Assembly: GCA_903858115.1 (NCBI GenBank)
Contig: CAIOHR010000055.1
Location: forward strand, 62,001-126,000
Source: an uncultured Pirellula sp.
Lineage (GTDB): Bacteria; Planctomycetota; Planctomycetia; Pirellulales; Pirellulaceae
DNA length: 64,000 nucleotides
Reading direction: 5' to 3'
Shown here: piece after piece, positions 8,313 through 19,681 of the stretch
Position numbering within the stretch: the first letter of the stretch is position 1
Layout of the letters: each line of letters opens with the position of its first letter
The notes under the pieces: model-generated
Seen by the model: the letters and a program-made list of their open reading frames with translations, nothing else
What the model was told of the DNA's origin: nothing
Databases searched by the model: none
Position numbers and translations under genes: made by a program

Positions 8313-10487
8313 ATGAAGAACGAAGTCCGATTGTGTATCGTGCTCCACAACCACCAGCCGATTGGCAACTTCGACGGTGTCATCGAGCAAGCTTATCAGG
8401 ACAGTTATCTTCCGTTTCTCGATGTTTTTGAGTCCTACGAACATTTGAAAGTAGCGTTGCATACCTCGGGACCATTGATGCTATGGCTAGCCGAGCGCCA
8501 TCCGGAGTACTTGAACCGGGTAAAAGAGCTTGTCGGTGCGGGGCGGATTGAGATTGTTGGTGGCCCCTTTTATGAACCTATTTTGACAATGCTTCCTAGT
8601 CGGGATCGGATCGGTCAAATCACGAAGTACACACGATGGCTTCAGAATCGGTTCAATACCGCTGTTTCAGGCATGTGGATGCCTGAGAGAGTTTGGGAAA
8701 CTCAATTGGTTCGCGATTTAGTACCTGCTGGGATGCAATACACAGTACTCGATGATTATCACTTTCGGGCGGCGGGGTGCACCGAAGAGCAACTGACAAA
8801 CTATTTCCTTACAGAAGATGATGGGCAGGTGTTGCGAGTCTTTCCTGGAAGCGAGAGACTACGTTACTTGCTGCCGTTTGCGCCGGCTATCGACGCCATT
8901 CAATACTGCCGCGAAATCTCCGAACGGTCTCCTGGAGCAGTTTTGGTTTTTGGAGACGATGGTGAGAAGTTCGGCACATGGCCGGACACAAAAGCACACG
9001 TCTATGAACGAGGTTGGTTGAAGCAGTTCTTTGATCTACTAACGAGCAACCGCGATTGGCTGAAAACAGCTACCCCGGCGGAAGTGATTACAGAAACACC
9101 TCCAGCAGGACGGATTTATCTTCCCGATTGTTCGTATCGGGAAATGACAGAATGGGCATTACCGGTTGAGCGTCAGGTGCAGTACGACTCGATTGTGCAC
9201 GAGTTACAAAACGACTCGCGTTGGCCTCAGATTAGTCCTTTTGTACGTGGAGGCTACTGGAGGAACTTTCGAGTCAAGTACAGTGAAGCTCATGAGATGT
9301 ATTGTCGAATGCTTGATGTAAGCCGACGCCTCGAGTTTGCCAAGAGAAGTAACCATGACAAGTCGCTATTACCGCTTGCGGAAGACCACCTCTATCGAGC
9401 CCAATGCAATTGTCCTTATTGGCACGGTGCGTTTGGTGGAATCTACTTGCCTCACCTTAGAAACGCAACCTACCATGAGTTGATCGCAGCGGACAACTTA
9501 CTGGATAAGATGGCAGGCAGGGTCGGGGAGTGGATCGACGTTACTACGGAAGACTACAACAAAGATCTGTTCCCTGAGATTCGGCTCGCGAATGATCAGC
9601 TCATCTCTTACTTCGCCCCTTCCAAGGGAGGGATGCTTTATGAGTTGGACGTGCGTGGTATCGAACACAATTTGCTAGCGACAATCCAACGTCGGCCGGA
9701 AGCATATCATAGCAAGGTACGCGCAGGAGCTAGCGAGAACTCATCCAACGCCGCAAGCATTCACGATCGTGTCGTGTTTAAACAACAGGGACTAGAGAAT
9801 CAACTTCAATACGATCGGTACAGTCGCAAGTCGCTAATCGATCACTTCTTTGACGAAGATGTCTCTGTCCACGAGGTTCAAGATGGACTGGCGATGGAGC
9901 GTGGTGACTTTGCTGAATTGCCATTCGATGCAAAGCTCCGGCGGGCACCTGGTAAGATTCAAGTGCAAATGCGTCGCGAGGGGAATGCATGGGGTATTCC
10001 GCTTACCATCACCAAGGGGATAACACTATTCTCGGGTAGCTGCGCATTGGAGGTCACCTATCTGGTAGAAGGATTGCCACCGGGCAAACCATTCCATCTC
10101 GGAGTGGAATTGAATTTTGCCGGTATGCCCTCCGGCGCAGACGATCGGTTCTTTTACGATTCGAGAGCCGAAAGGATGGGGCATTTGGGATCGACCTTGA
10201 ATCTAGAATCCACAGACTATCTTGGGTTGATCGATCAATGGTTAGGGGCAAATGTACAATTGACATTTAATCGCCCTTCTGGAATTTGGTGTTTTCCCGT
10301 GTGCACCGTAAGCCAAAGCGAAAGTGGATTCGAATTGGTTCATCAATCTGTTTGTGTTATTCCCCATTGGAAGGTGGTCGGCGACTCCGAAGGTTGTTGG
10401 AGTGTATCGATGGATCTCATTGTAACGTGCGAAAATGAGCCAAATTCTCGATCTTCACAGCTAGTCTCGGCGCAACGCGCGTACTAG
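8313..10487 (+). CDS. GH57 4-alpha-glucanotransferase/amylase
   Basis: Glycoside hydrolase family 57 enzymes cut or transfer alpha-1,4-glucan chains with retention. This 724-residue protein begins with HNHQP (12-16), a family marker, then WMPERVWE with the probable nucleophile E125, and FGDDGEKFG with the probable acid at D215 or D216, matching the positions in Thermococcus litoralis 4-alpha-glucanotransferase. The long C-terminal beta-rich half fits the DUF1925/DUF1926 domains that accompany this subfamily. No signal peptide, so it acts in the cytoplasm, probably in glycogen or maltodextrin turnover. I chose ATG 8313 over the in-frame TTG two codons earlier. It is not in a glycogen operon here. 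Confidence 0.93.
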   Translation: MKNEVRLCIVLHNHQPIGNFDGVIEQAYQDSYLPFLDVFESYEHLKVALHTSGPLMLWLAERHPEYLNRVKELVGAGRIEIVGGPFYEPILTMLPSRDRIGQITKYTRWLQNRFNTAVSGMWMPERVWETQLVRDLVPAGMQYTVLDDYHFRAAGCTEEQLTNYFLTEDDGQVLRVFPGSERLRYLLPFAPAIDAIQYCREISERSPGAVLVFGDDGEKFGTWPDTKAHVYERGWLKQFFDLLTSNRDWLKTATPAEVITETPPAGRIYLPDCSYREMTEWALPVERQVQYDSIVHELQNDSRWPQISPFVRGGYWRNFRVKYSEAHEMYCRMLDVSRRLEFAKRSNHDKSLLPLAEDHLYRAQCNCPYWHGAFGGIYLPHLRNATYHELIAADNLLDKMAGRVGEWIDVTTEDYNKDLFPEIRLANDQLISYFAPSKGGMLYELDVRGIEHNLLATIQRRPEAYHSKVRAGASENSSNAASIHDRVVFKQQGLENQLQYDRYSRKSLIDHFFDEDVSVHEVQDGLAMERGDFAELPFDAKLRRAPGKIQVQMRREGNAWGIPLTITKGITLFSGSCALEVTYLVEGLPPGKPFHLGVELNFAGMPSGADDRFFYDSRAERMGHLGSTLNLESTDYLGLIDQWLGANVQLTFNRPSGIWCFPVCTVSQSESGFELVHQSVCVIPHWKVVGDSEGCWSVSMDLIVTCENEPNSRSSQLVSAQRAY

Positions 10488-10538
10488 TACGACATACTAC
10501 CCTAGAGAATTGCCGTTTATCAAACGAGGAATCATAAA

Positions 10539-10727
10539 ATGAAAATCTCTCCAGCCGTTTCGCAAGCTTTAGACGTTGTCAAGAAGTCCGCCGAAACAGA
10601 CCAAGCAATCGCAACAGCAGTGCTTGCGAAACAACAGAGCGTTGCGAAGCAACAGGGAGACGCCGTTCTCCAGTTGCTTGACTCCGTTCCAAAGCCGCCT
10701 TCACGCGGCATCGACGTCCGAGCCTAG
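10539..10727 (+). CDS. YjfB-like putative motility protein
   Basis: A 62-residue soluble protein. It is helical and rich in A, Q and K, ending with a LLDSVPKPP segment; this size and style match the YjfB putative motility family, small proteins found near flagellar genes whose role is unknown. GAGG lies about ten bases before the ATG. It stands about 170 bases before the flgF-like gene, which supports the motility link. The assignment is by length, composition and neighbourhood rather than by a hard motif. Confidence 0.75.
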   Translation: MKISPAVSQALDVVKKSAETDQAIATAVLAKQQSVAKQQGDAVLQLLDSVPKPPSRGIDVRA

Positions 10728-10897
10728 TATGGACTGAAGTGTCAATTCGCATGGTCTAAATGCGTAAGATTGGAAAGACTGGCGAAATAGGAGAATGCCC
10801 GTCAACCCAGAGCTCTACAATTCTTTGCAAAGTGAACCACATTGCTGTTTCTTTGTAGATTCGCAGCCGCTAGAGTCCGGTCTGCGAGGAACGGAAT

Positions 10898-11650
10898 ATG
10901 CCATATGGAATCTACTTATCTGCCGCAGGAGCTCACGTTCAAAACCATCGTCTGGAGGTTTTGAGCAACAACCTGGCGAATATCAACACGCCCGGGTTCA
11001 AGCAGACGTTTTCTGTTCTGCAAAGTCGTCACAACAAATCCATTGAAGACGGTGAGATCTCCGCCAATTCCGGCACGCTTGCGGACATGGGTGGTGGGGT
11101 AAAGATTCAACCGACCATGACTTCCTACGAGCACGGCCCGATGGAACGAACGGGAAGCAAGACAGACTTCGCGATGCATGACAAGAATAGCTTTTTCGTG
11201 GTTCAACGGGGCGAAGAGCAATTTCTTACGAGGGCAGGGGGATTCGACTTCAACTCTGCGGGCCAATTGACCAATACCAATGGCGATTATGTTCTCAGCG
11301 CCGACGGAAATCCTATTCAAATCGATCCAACGAATCGTTATGAAGTGAATGACGACGGTACCATTCGACAGAATGGAGCGGCGATCAATCTAATGGCGGT
11401 TCGCCCTGAGAATCTTGGTGACCTATCGCGGGCAGGGGATAATCTCTTCAAGCCACTGGCTGCGGTGCAGCCTGTACCCGGGAACGAACGAGCGGTGGTT
11501 AGTGGATTCCTCGAGAAGTCAGCCGTCAATCCCACCATGGCGATGATGGAATTGATTGAAGCCTCGCGGGCTTATGAATCCAACCTCCGACTGATACAGC
11601 ACCAAGATCAAGCTTACGGAAACCTAATCGGACGTCTTCTCAAGGAGTAG
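10898..11650 (+). CDS. flgF: Flagellar basal-body rod protein, FlgF/FlgG-like
   Basis: A 250-residue rod protein. It carries the N-terminal basal-body motif (LEVLSNNLANINTPGFK, about residues 20-36) and a C-terminal helix with ASRAYESNLRLIQ ending in LLKE, which stack in the helical rod of the flagellum outside the inner membrane. The middle has an RTGSKTDFAM segment typical of FlgF/FlgG. FlgF and FlgG are hard to separate by eye; the position just before a clear FlgG argues for FlgF. There is no signal peptide because these proteins are exported by the flagellar type III system. About 65 bases separate it from the next gene. Confidence 0.9.
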   Translation: MPYGIYLSAAGAHVQNHRLEVLSNNLANINTPGFKQTFSVLQSRHNKSIEDGEISANSGTLADMGGGVKIQPTMTSYEHGPMERTGSKTDFAMHDKNSFFVVQRGEEQFLTRAGGFDFNSAGQLTNTNGDYVLSADGNPIQIDPTNRYEVNDDGTIRQNGAAINLMAVRPENLGDLSRAGDNLFKPLAAVQPVPGNERAVVSGFLEKSAVNPTMAMMELIEASRAYESNLRLIQHQDQAYGNLIGRLLKE

Positions 11651-11716
11651 TTCATCGATGCTCCCGAATGTCTTCGTTCCTAAACATCCACTTCGACTAG
11701 CTAAGGTAGAAAACAA

Positions 11717-12520
11717 ATGAGCGTGCAAACACTGTACACCGCAGCCACCGGCATGGAAGCGATGCAGACCAAGCTGGATGTGATCGCGAACAATTTGGCG
11801 AACATGAACACCACTGCGTTCAAACGCGATCGTGCAAACTTCGAGGATTTGCTATACCGAGCCGAAGTGTATCCTGGAATCCAAGACTCGCAGCAAAACC
11901 CAACGCCTGTCGGTGTTGAAGTTGGGTTGGGAACCAGGGTGCAAAGCACGCAAAAAGACTTTAGCCAAGGAACTATTGAACAAACCGGCCGCGAGTTGGA
12001 TATTGCTATTGAAGGTCGTGGATTCCTTCAGGTTTTCGATCCGGTTACTCAGACACAACAATACACCCGAAGTGGAAATCTCGATATCAATGCCAATGGT
12101 CAATTGGTTGTGGGATCCGCCCAAACAGGTCGCTTGCTTGATCCACCAGTTTCTATTCCGCAAGATGCGACGGCTGTGGTGATCAATGCCAATGGTCAGG
12201 TCATGGTTCGCCAAGTTGGGCAGACCCAGATGACGCAAGCTGGGGACGTGCAAATGAGTTCTTTCATCAATCCAGACGGCCTGCTCAAAGTGGGTGAAAA
12301 CCTCTATCAGGTTACAGACGCGAGCGGCCAACCTCAGCCCGGAGCCCCAGGACTCAATGGTCTTGGCATCATTCGCCAGGGATCTTTAGAGAAGTCTAAC
12401 GTAGAACCCGTTCGCGAACTTATCGACTTGATCACAACACAGCGGGGCTTTGAATTGAACTCGCAAGCGATTCAAGCGGGCGACCAAATCCTTCAACAGA
12501 TTGCGAACCTGAGACGGTAA
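11717..12520 (+). CDS. flgG: Flagellar distal rod protein FlgG
   Basis: The 267-residue protein matches FlgG in length and motifs: LDVIANNLANMNTTAFKR near residues 20-38, an EQTGRELDIAIEGRGF segment near 90, and the C-terminal TQRGFELNSQAIQAGDQ helix. FlgG polymerises as the distal rod that passes through the P and L rings. An AAGG sequence lies about twelve bases before the start. The gene is followed after only five bases by flgA, so the two are probably co-transcribed. Confidence 0.96.
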   Translation: MSVQTLYTAATGMEAMQTKLDVIANNLANMNTTAFKRDRANFEDLLYRAEVYPGIQDSQQNPTPVGVEVGLGTRVQSTQKDFSQGTIEQTGRELDIAIEGRGFLQVFDPVTQTQQYTRSGNLDINANGQLVVGSAQTGRLLDPPVSIPQDATAVVINANGQVMVRQVGQTQMTQAGDVQMSSFINPDGLLKVGENLYQVTDASGQPQPGAPGLNGLGIIRQGSLEKSNVEPVRELIDLITTQRGFELNSQAIQAGDQILQQIANLRR

Positions 12521-12525
12521 TCGAC

Positions 12526-13773
12526 ATGATACGATCCCACTGGACTTACATCACATTTGCGGTAGTTTGCCTGATGACCTCATCTGTCGCTTATACGCAA
12601 TCTGCGGCAGCGAAAGTTGGGACGGAGCACGTTGTCATTCACTTGAACGCTTCTGCGGAGTGTTCGTCTAATTTACTTCAGCTCAAAGATGTTGCGACGA
12701 TTCGTGGGACGGCGAAATGGGCCGCAGACCTGGGCTCATTGACGATCGCACCATCGCCGCAATATGGCAAGCCTGCATCATGGTCCCGAAAGGACATTGA
12801 GCTTGCGCTAGAACGGCGGGGGGTAAACCTCAGTAGTTTGAAATGGCATGGGAGTCAAGAATGTCGCGTTATGCGAGCCGTTAGTAGGTCGACGTCCAGT
12901 TTACCGGTTGCTCCTGTATCTACCATCCAGTCCGCAGCTCATTCTCCACCATGGGTAAATGGGTTGACGACGAATGTGTCCTCGTCATCACAGAAGGGAG
13001 AGACGGTATCAAAAACGACTGAGACCGTGAATCATGAACGATTCACATCAGCCTTTTTAACACCTGCCATGATCGCTCAAGCTGAGCGAATTGCTTCCAC
13101 CGCGATCGAAAAGTACTTGCATACGAAGACGAACTCGACGATTGACTACACGATTCGTCCGGAGATATCTACTGAAATGGCTCCAATGTTACTTCAGATG
13201 CGCCAAATCGTCGGTGTCGACGGTGGCCTACCACCGTGGGATGGAGAACAGAATTTCGAATTTCTCATCAAGGGACCTGTAGGGGAGATGGTTCTCCCTA
13301 TCCAAGCAATCATTGAACTCCCTAATCTTGTGGTCGCAGCCAGTAAACAATTAGCAAAAGGGCGAGTCATTCGAGAAGAAGATCTCATCCTTATTCCGAT
13401 GCCACGCGGATCAAGGGAGTCTGCAGACAAGTGCTTTACCGAAGTACAAGAGCTTATTGGCAAGGAACTGAAACGCTCGATGAGCACACAACAAGTAGTG
13501 CTTCGTCAGGACGCCGGGTCTCCCACGCTGATCCATAGTGGCGATGCCATCAAGCTTGAAGTGATTGCGGGCTCGCTCGTTGTAGAGACGAACGGTAAGG
13601 CAATCGAAAGTGGTGGGCTCGATGATTTGATTCATGTCGAGTCTCTTGATAATAGAAAAAGACTCCTGGCGCGAGTTACCGGCGAGAGAGTCGTCGAAGT
13701 TGTCTCGCAAGGGACGCCAAACAAAAACTCCAACAAGAACGCTAGTCGTTCGTTCTCGAAGGTGTCACGATGA
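12526..13773 (+). CDS. flgA: Flagellar P-ring assembly chaperone FlgA, extended
   Basis: FlgA is a periplasmic chaperone needed to assemble the P ring. A signal peptide (about residues 5-28) is followed by an N-terminal domain, then a long middle stretch rich in S, T and P (about 125-185), and a C-terminal SAF-type domain (from about 275) with EEDLILIPM, LIGKELKRSM and SGDAIKLEVIAGSLVVETNGKA, which are recognisable FlgA features. At 415 residues it is well above the usual 220-250; the extra length lies mostly in the central part. The stop overlaps the flgH start by four bases (ATGA), indicating translational coupling. Confidence 0.88.
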   Translation: MIRSHWTYITFAVVCLMTSSVAYTQSAAAKVGTEHVVIHLNASAECSSNLLQLKDVATIRGTAKWAADLGSLTIAPSPQYGKPASWSRKDIELALERRGVNLSSLKWHGSQECRVMRAVSRSTSSLPVAPVSTIQSAAHSPPWVNGLTTNVSSSSQKGETVSKTTETVNHERFTSAFLTPAMIAQAERIASTAIEKYLHTKTNSTIDYTIRPEISTEMAPMLLQMRQIVGVDGGLPPWDGEQNFEFLIKGPVGEMVLPIQAIIELPNLVVAASKQLAKGRVIREEDLILIPMPRGSRESADKCFTEVQELIGKELKRSMSTQQVVLRQDAGSPTLIHSGDAIKLEVIAGSLVVETNGKAIESGGLDDLIHVESLDNRKRLLARVTGERVVEVVSQGTPNKNSNKNASRSFSKVSR

Positions 13774-14564
13774 TCAGTGTTTTTCGGAATTGGGTGGTTA
13801 GTCTAGTTTGGGCGATGCTATTCGCTTCCACGTGTTTAGGTCAGAGCGGTAGCCTATTCAATACGCCGATCCGAACTACGGCAGCGAAGATGGTCAATTA
13901 TCAAACCCTTAACCCAAGCGACCAGGGTGGAATCGGTTCGGTGATGAGCGCGGAAGGACCAATAACGAACGGAGCGATGGGGAGTGGTTCGCAGGAGATT
14001 TTGCCGAATGGAGGCTTGCAGGGCGCTTGGACTTTTATCCCACCAACTCAAGTTCGGCAGATTCGAATGCATGATATCGTGACCATTCGAGTGGACGAGT
14101 CGGCAACTTCGCTTCTTTTGGGGAATGCAACTTCCCGGAAGACAACTTCCTACGATGCAGTGGTGAGAGATTGGATTCGCATGGTGGGTTTAGATACCAT
14201 CAAGCCCGCTCCTCAATCAGACGGTGATCCGCGTGTCCAGGTGAACCAAAACGAAGTTTACCGTGGCGACTCCACTATTCGAACCAGTGAATCACTCACG
14301 TTCAACATCGCCGCGCAGGTGGTGGATATTTTGCCAAATGGACTGATCGTTCTCGAGGGAACGACAACCGTGGAACTGAACGACAACAGGCTAGAAGTAT
14401 CCTTGATCGGAACATGCCGTAGTCAGGATATTGATCCCAACAACACTGTACTAAGCAGGAATCTCGTCAACAAACATATCAAAAAGCGTGAGAATGGACA
14501 TGTTCGCGATGGCTATTCGCGAGGCTGGCTCACTCGATTCTTGGCCCAGATCAAGCCTTTCTGA
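13770..14564 (+). CDS. flgH: Flagellar L-ring protein FlgH
   Basis: FlgH forms the L ring around the rod in the outer membrane. The 264-residue protein begins with a signal peptide (about 5-26). A cysteine at about residue 23 (FASTCLG) could be a lipid attachment site, but threonine at position -1 is atypical for a lipobox. The core shows MHDIVTIRVDESATS, TFNIAAQVVDILPNGLIVLEG and the C-terminal GYSRGWLTRFL that ends FlgH proteins. Presence of FlgH implies a flagellum crossing an outer membrane. The expected flgI and flgJ do not follow: the next gene is on the other strand. Confidence 0.93.
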   Translation: MISVFRNWVVSLVWAMLFASTCLGQSGSLFNTPIRTTAAKMVNYQTLNPSDQGGIGSVMSAEGPITNGAMGSGSQEILPNGGLQGAWTFIPPTQVRQIRMHDIVTIRVDESATSLLLGNATSRKTTSYDAVVRDWIRMVGLDTIKPAPQSDGDPRVQVNQNEVYRGDSTIRTSESLTFNIAAQVVDILPNGLIVLEGTTTVELNDNRLEVSLIGTCRSQDIDPNNTVLSRNLVNKHIKKRENGHVRDGYSRGWLTRFLAQIKPF

Positions 14565-14614
14565 TAGACACAGCCGACAAAAGTCAAAGTATCTGGTGAC
14601 CAAGCTTAGATTTT

Positions 14615-15958
14615 TCAGTTTTCGGAAGTCGCGGGTGTAAACGTGTAGTACTCAATTATATCTCTGATTCCTTGCTCGCAAGCGATGCAAAATCCAAATG
14701 GCGAATCACCTTGCCCCATCCAGCATTTCTCTTCTGATCGATAGATCCCTTTGGACAAATAACCCCCACCTTCGAATGCACCCACAATCCTACTACTTGG
14801 ATTTGGATTGCTCGATCTAGGAGTCGGGACGGCTACATTGTTTGTCAAAAACCTTCGCCATTTGATTTTGGTAGCGTCAAGTTCTCGCGTAAGATTTGGG
14901 TCGGGTGGCTCCACACCTTCTGGATACAATCCGTTGTAAGTCACATTGCCAATGTATTCGTCAGCCAAGTAGGCGAGTCCATGGCCGAGTTCATGGATGA
15001 AGACGAACGGGCTTGTAGAGTAACCAGTCGTCGTCACGCAAAAGTCCATTCGAATACTTCCGCCACCATATTGATTGGAGTTGACGAGAACGACGATATG
15101 ATCGTAAGGGACAATAGAGGCAATTCGGTGGATCAAATGGTTTGACTCCAGCAATAGATAACGTTGGATTCCCAGCGTGTTGAATGAAGTATTGAACAAG
15201 GTGTCTCTTTGGACATTGCGATGAGGGATATCGGTTCCCGATTCATTGCTGGCACCAAACACACCGACGATGTTGAATTTTGCTTTGTTCTCCTTGTAAG
15301 GGGAAGCTTCAAAGAGCTTGTTGGTCATCTTCGTTACGTCGTTGACGAATTTGTTCTTCTCTTCCGCTGTGTATCCTTCTGCGAGGAATACCAGATCGAC
15401 ACATTGCTGAGGAGGGCCGGACGATTGGAGTTGTATAAGCTCGAGTTTGGAATTCAACTTTTCCACTGGTTGAATACTGGGGTCGGCGGGATCCAGAGGT
15501 GTGGACCAATGCTCGCGCCAACTACCATCTTTGGCTCGCTTGTCGATGACAACGATGACTGGCGATTTGGGGGTCGGTATTCGAACGGTCATCTCGAACG
15601 CGGCGGATGTTCCATCCAACGCTGGTTGCGTACTCGCATATTCGGTGAAGAGAGTATCAAAGCCCTTTTTGAAGAGCATTTTTTTGTCGTCAGAGCGGAG
15701 AACGCGGACCTGGAAATCTCCGTAATCAAACGGAGAAATGTACCGGTTTGGATTCTCAGGCCATAACCGTTCGAAGACCATCGATTTGCAGGATATCTCG
15801 CATTGGGTTGCATGTCCGGTTTGTAGCATTTCCAAACGAATCGCTTTGTCTTCAAAATCTGTTTCTCCGTAAACCGATCGCGTTTTCAACAGGAGGGCCG
15901 CCATTACGAGTGCGAAGGCACACCAGATTTTCCAAGCGGTCGATGTTTGTTGTCTCAT
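14615..15958 (-). CDS. Secreted M64-family metallopeptidase
   Basis: A 447-residue protein with a signal peptide (about residues 8-30) and a peptidase M64 (IgA peptidase type) domain. The zinc motif HELGHGLAYLADEY lies around residue 320, with two histidines, a glutamate and a downstream DEY, and the VFLAEGYTAEEKNKF segment before it is characteristic of the family. Extracellular protein degradation is inferred. The start is set by AAAGGAC (15963-15969) five bases before the ATG at 15958; a longer reading frame of 38 extra residues exists but lacks a signal sequence at its start. It runs towards the flagellar block, converging with flgH. Confidence 0.9.
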   Translation of the reverse strand: MRQQTSTAWKIWCAFALVMAALLLKTRSVYGETDFEDKAIRLEMLQTGHATQCEISCKSMVFERLWPENPNRYISPFDYGDFQVRVLRSDDKKMLFKKGFDTLFTEYASTQPALDGTSAAFEMTVRIPTPKSPVIVVIDKRAKDGSWREHWSTPLDPADPSIQPVEKLNSKLELIQLQSSGPPQQCVDLVFLAEGYTAEEKNKFVNDVTKMTNKLFEASPYKENKAKFNIVGVFGASNESGTDIPHRNVQRDTLFNTSFNTLGIQRYLLLESNHLIHRIASIVPYDHIVVLVNSNQYGGGSIRMDFCVTTTGYSTSPFVFIHELGHGLAYLADEYIGNVTYNGLYPEGVEPPDPNLTRELDATKIKWRRFLTNNVAVPTPRSSNPNPSSRIVGAFEGGGYLSKGIYRSEEKCWMGQGDSPFGFCIACEQGIRDIIEYYTFTPATSEN

Positions 15959-15962
15959 TTTT

Positions 15963-15969
15963 GTCCTTT
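15963..15969 (-). promoter_or_regulatory. Ribosome binding site of the M64 peptidase gene
   Basis: AAAGGAC on the minus strand ends five bases before the ATG at 15958. It decides between this start and an upstream in-frame start at 16072. Confidence 0.6.
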
Positions 15970-16155
15970 CAGTTGGGGAATTCAGCACGATAGGGTTGCC
16001 GGCCAGCGGAGGCGAGGGAGCGACGGATCTCCTTTGCTGGAAACGATTTACGGAATCCGAACGTTGTTTCATAGCATTGCGTTTGCAACGGAAAAATTCG
16101 GAAGTAGTATGTTAGTGATTGTCGGATGACTCTTTCTGTGATTGCGGAACATTTT

Positions 16156-16833
16156 ATGCGAATTCGAACTCTTTCCTTTATTGCTCTCCTATCGGCTTCC
16201 CTGGGCGGGGTTGCAACTGCCCAAGATCCACTGGATGAAATGTACGGTCGCGCAGTCCATCACTTCTTCCGCGGCGATCATTTGACTGCTCAAGAAGTTT
16301 TGAACGAGGTAATTGCTGCAGGCAGCCAGGATCCACGTGTGTATTTCTTTCGGGGATTGGCTAGCGCTCGAAATGGCGAAATCGACGCTGCTATGGCTGA
16401 CTTTGAAACCGGAGCCCAATTGGAAATCGATGGGAAGAAAGTTGTCAATGTAGGCAAGTCTTTGGAGCGAATCCAAGGTTGCCATCGAGTAGCAATCGAG
16501 AAGGTTCGTACACATGCTCGCCTAAACTCTCGTGCTAGAGTTCTGGAAATGCAGCGCAGTCGTTACGACAGTATGCAACAGCAAGGCGGTGCGGTTGAGG
16601 GAGGATTAGTGGTTCCACCCAAACTTGGCGGGAACGCTCCAGCAACATTGGCGCCCAACGATCCCTTCAACACCGGCATGACCAAAGGTCAGCCAAAAGT
16701 TGTTGAGCCATCGGCCGACGCCAAACCAGCAGAAGTAATGCCAGAAGTGCCAGTAACACCCACCGAAGTCGATCCTTTTGGTGGCACAACCACAGAGCCT
16801 GCTAAGCCTGCGGATGATCCGTTCGGCACCTAG
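16156..16833 (+). CDS. Secreted TPR-like protein with proline/threonine-rich tail
   Basis: The 225-residue product has a signal peptide (about residues 5-22, ending TAQDP). Residues about 28-95 contain two helix-turn-helix repeats (HFFRGDHLTAQEVLNEV and YFFRGLASARNGEIDAAMADFE) of tetratricopeptide type. After residue 140 the chain is low complexity, rich in P, T, A and K, ending DDPFGT. Function unknown; such proteins are common in planctomycete cell envelopes. I chose ATG 16156 because the signal peptide begins there; a start ten codons upstream is possible. The gene precedes uvrB by 123 bases but nothing links them functionally. Confidence 0.82.
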   Translation: MRIRTLSFIALLSASLGGVATAQDPLDEMYGRAVHHFFRGDHLTAQEVLNEVIAAGSQDPRVYFFRGLASARNGEIDAAMADFETGAQLEIDGKKVVNVGKSLERIQGCHRVAIEKVRTHARLNSRARVLEMQRSRYDSMQQQGGAVEGGLVVPPKLGGNAPATLAPNDPFNTGMTKGQPKVVEPSADAKPAEVMPEVPVTPTEVDPFGGTTTEPAKPADDPFGT

Positions 16834-16956
16834 TAGTTCTGCCGTAACCGTTCCGGACAATAGGTTTCGCCAAGTCGATGGCAAAAGAGAGAATCTCATG
16901 GTAGCTTGAGGGATGTACGTTCCTTCAAGCGATAGAGTCTCGTTGCCTAGAACTAT

Positions 16957-19020
<2,064 letters not shown>

Positions 19021-19248
19021 GTGTTGTGTATGCAGTTAATCCACACACAAAGAGTCTAACCACGAATGAATCCATACGAGGTTACGAGCAATGTTCGAAT
19101 CGTCCAAGGTGCAGAGAACACAAATGGGCGAGTCTTCCGACATTCGATAAAATTGAAAACGACTTTGTATTTCTGAAGGGTACCTGCGCTGAATTTCGCA
19201 AGCGGTTTCCTGAATGGCCCAACCCTTGATTTGTTCAATCCATTTGGC

Positions 19249-19506
19249 CTAAGCCTTCGAGTAACCCAAATCTCGTAACACCAAAAGCAGTTCATCGGTT
19301 GTCACATAGCGTCGACGGTGTTGGAGTTTGTAGCTGTCGATCGCCTCGGCCAGTTCCTTGCCATCAGGTGTCAATTGATTGTAGGAATTCCCGAACTGTC
19401 TTCTTTCTGCCCCAGACGAAGTCTCCGATTTTTGCCGACGATCAGGGAACCGCAGAGAAGGAGCTTCTGTCGGGAATGACGATGAATCTGATTGAGTTAA
19501 GGACAT
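19249..19506 (-). CDS. Small conserved hypothetical protein
   Basis: An 85-residue soluble protein. The first 35 residues are polar (S, T, E-rich); the second half has an ERRQFGNSYNQLTPDGKELA segment followed by two helices with LQHRRRYVTTDELLLVLRDLGY. I recall this C-terminal pattern (HRRR followed by T-x-[ED]-E-hydrophobic) from small planctomycete orphans, but no function is known; nucleic-acid binding would be a guess from the basic patch. The ATG at 19506 is preferred over longer frames because the upstream part has no protein-like character. Stands alone between uvrB and plsC. Confidence 0.65.
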   Translation of the reverse strand: MSLTQSDSSSFPTEAPSLRFPDRRQKSETSSGAERRQFGNSYNQLTPDGKELAEAIDSYKLQHRRRYVTTDELLLVLRDLGYSKA

Positions 19507-19681
19507 TCTTCTATTGCTATTCCAATAGGATCTAAATTCAGAACCAACCGAAGAGTACGTCGTATTTTCTCGCAAGTGCGTATTTTTTCGTAGTCTGCAC
19601 ATTATCCTGTATGATAGCTTGGTGGCTTTTTGACGGTCGAATGGGTTGTTCCAATTAGAGAAAATGGCATGGTGAGCAGTA

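Noticed and set aside
19026..19229. Plus-strand 67-codon frame after uvrB
   Set aside because: No ribosome binding site and no family-like segment; probably chance.
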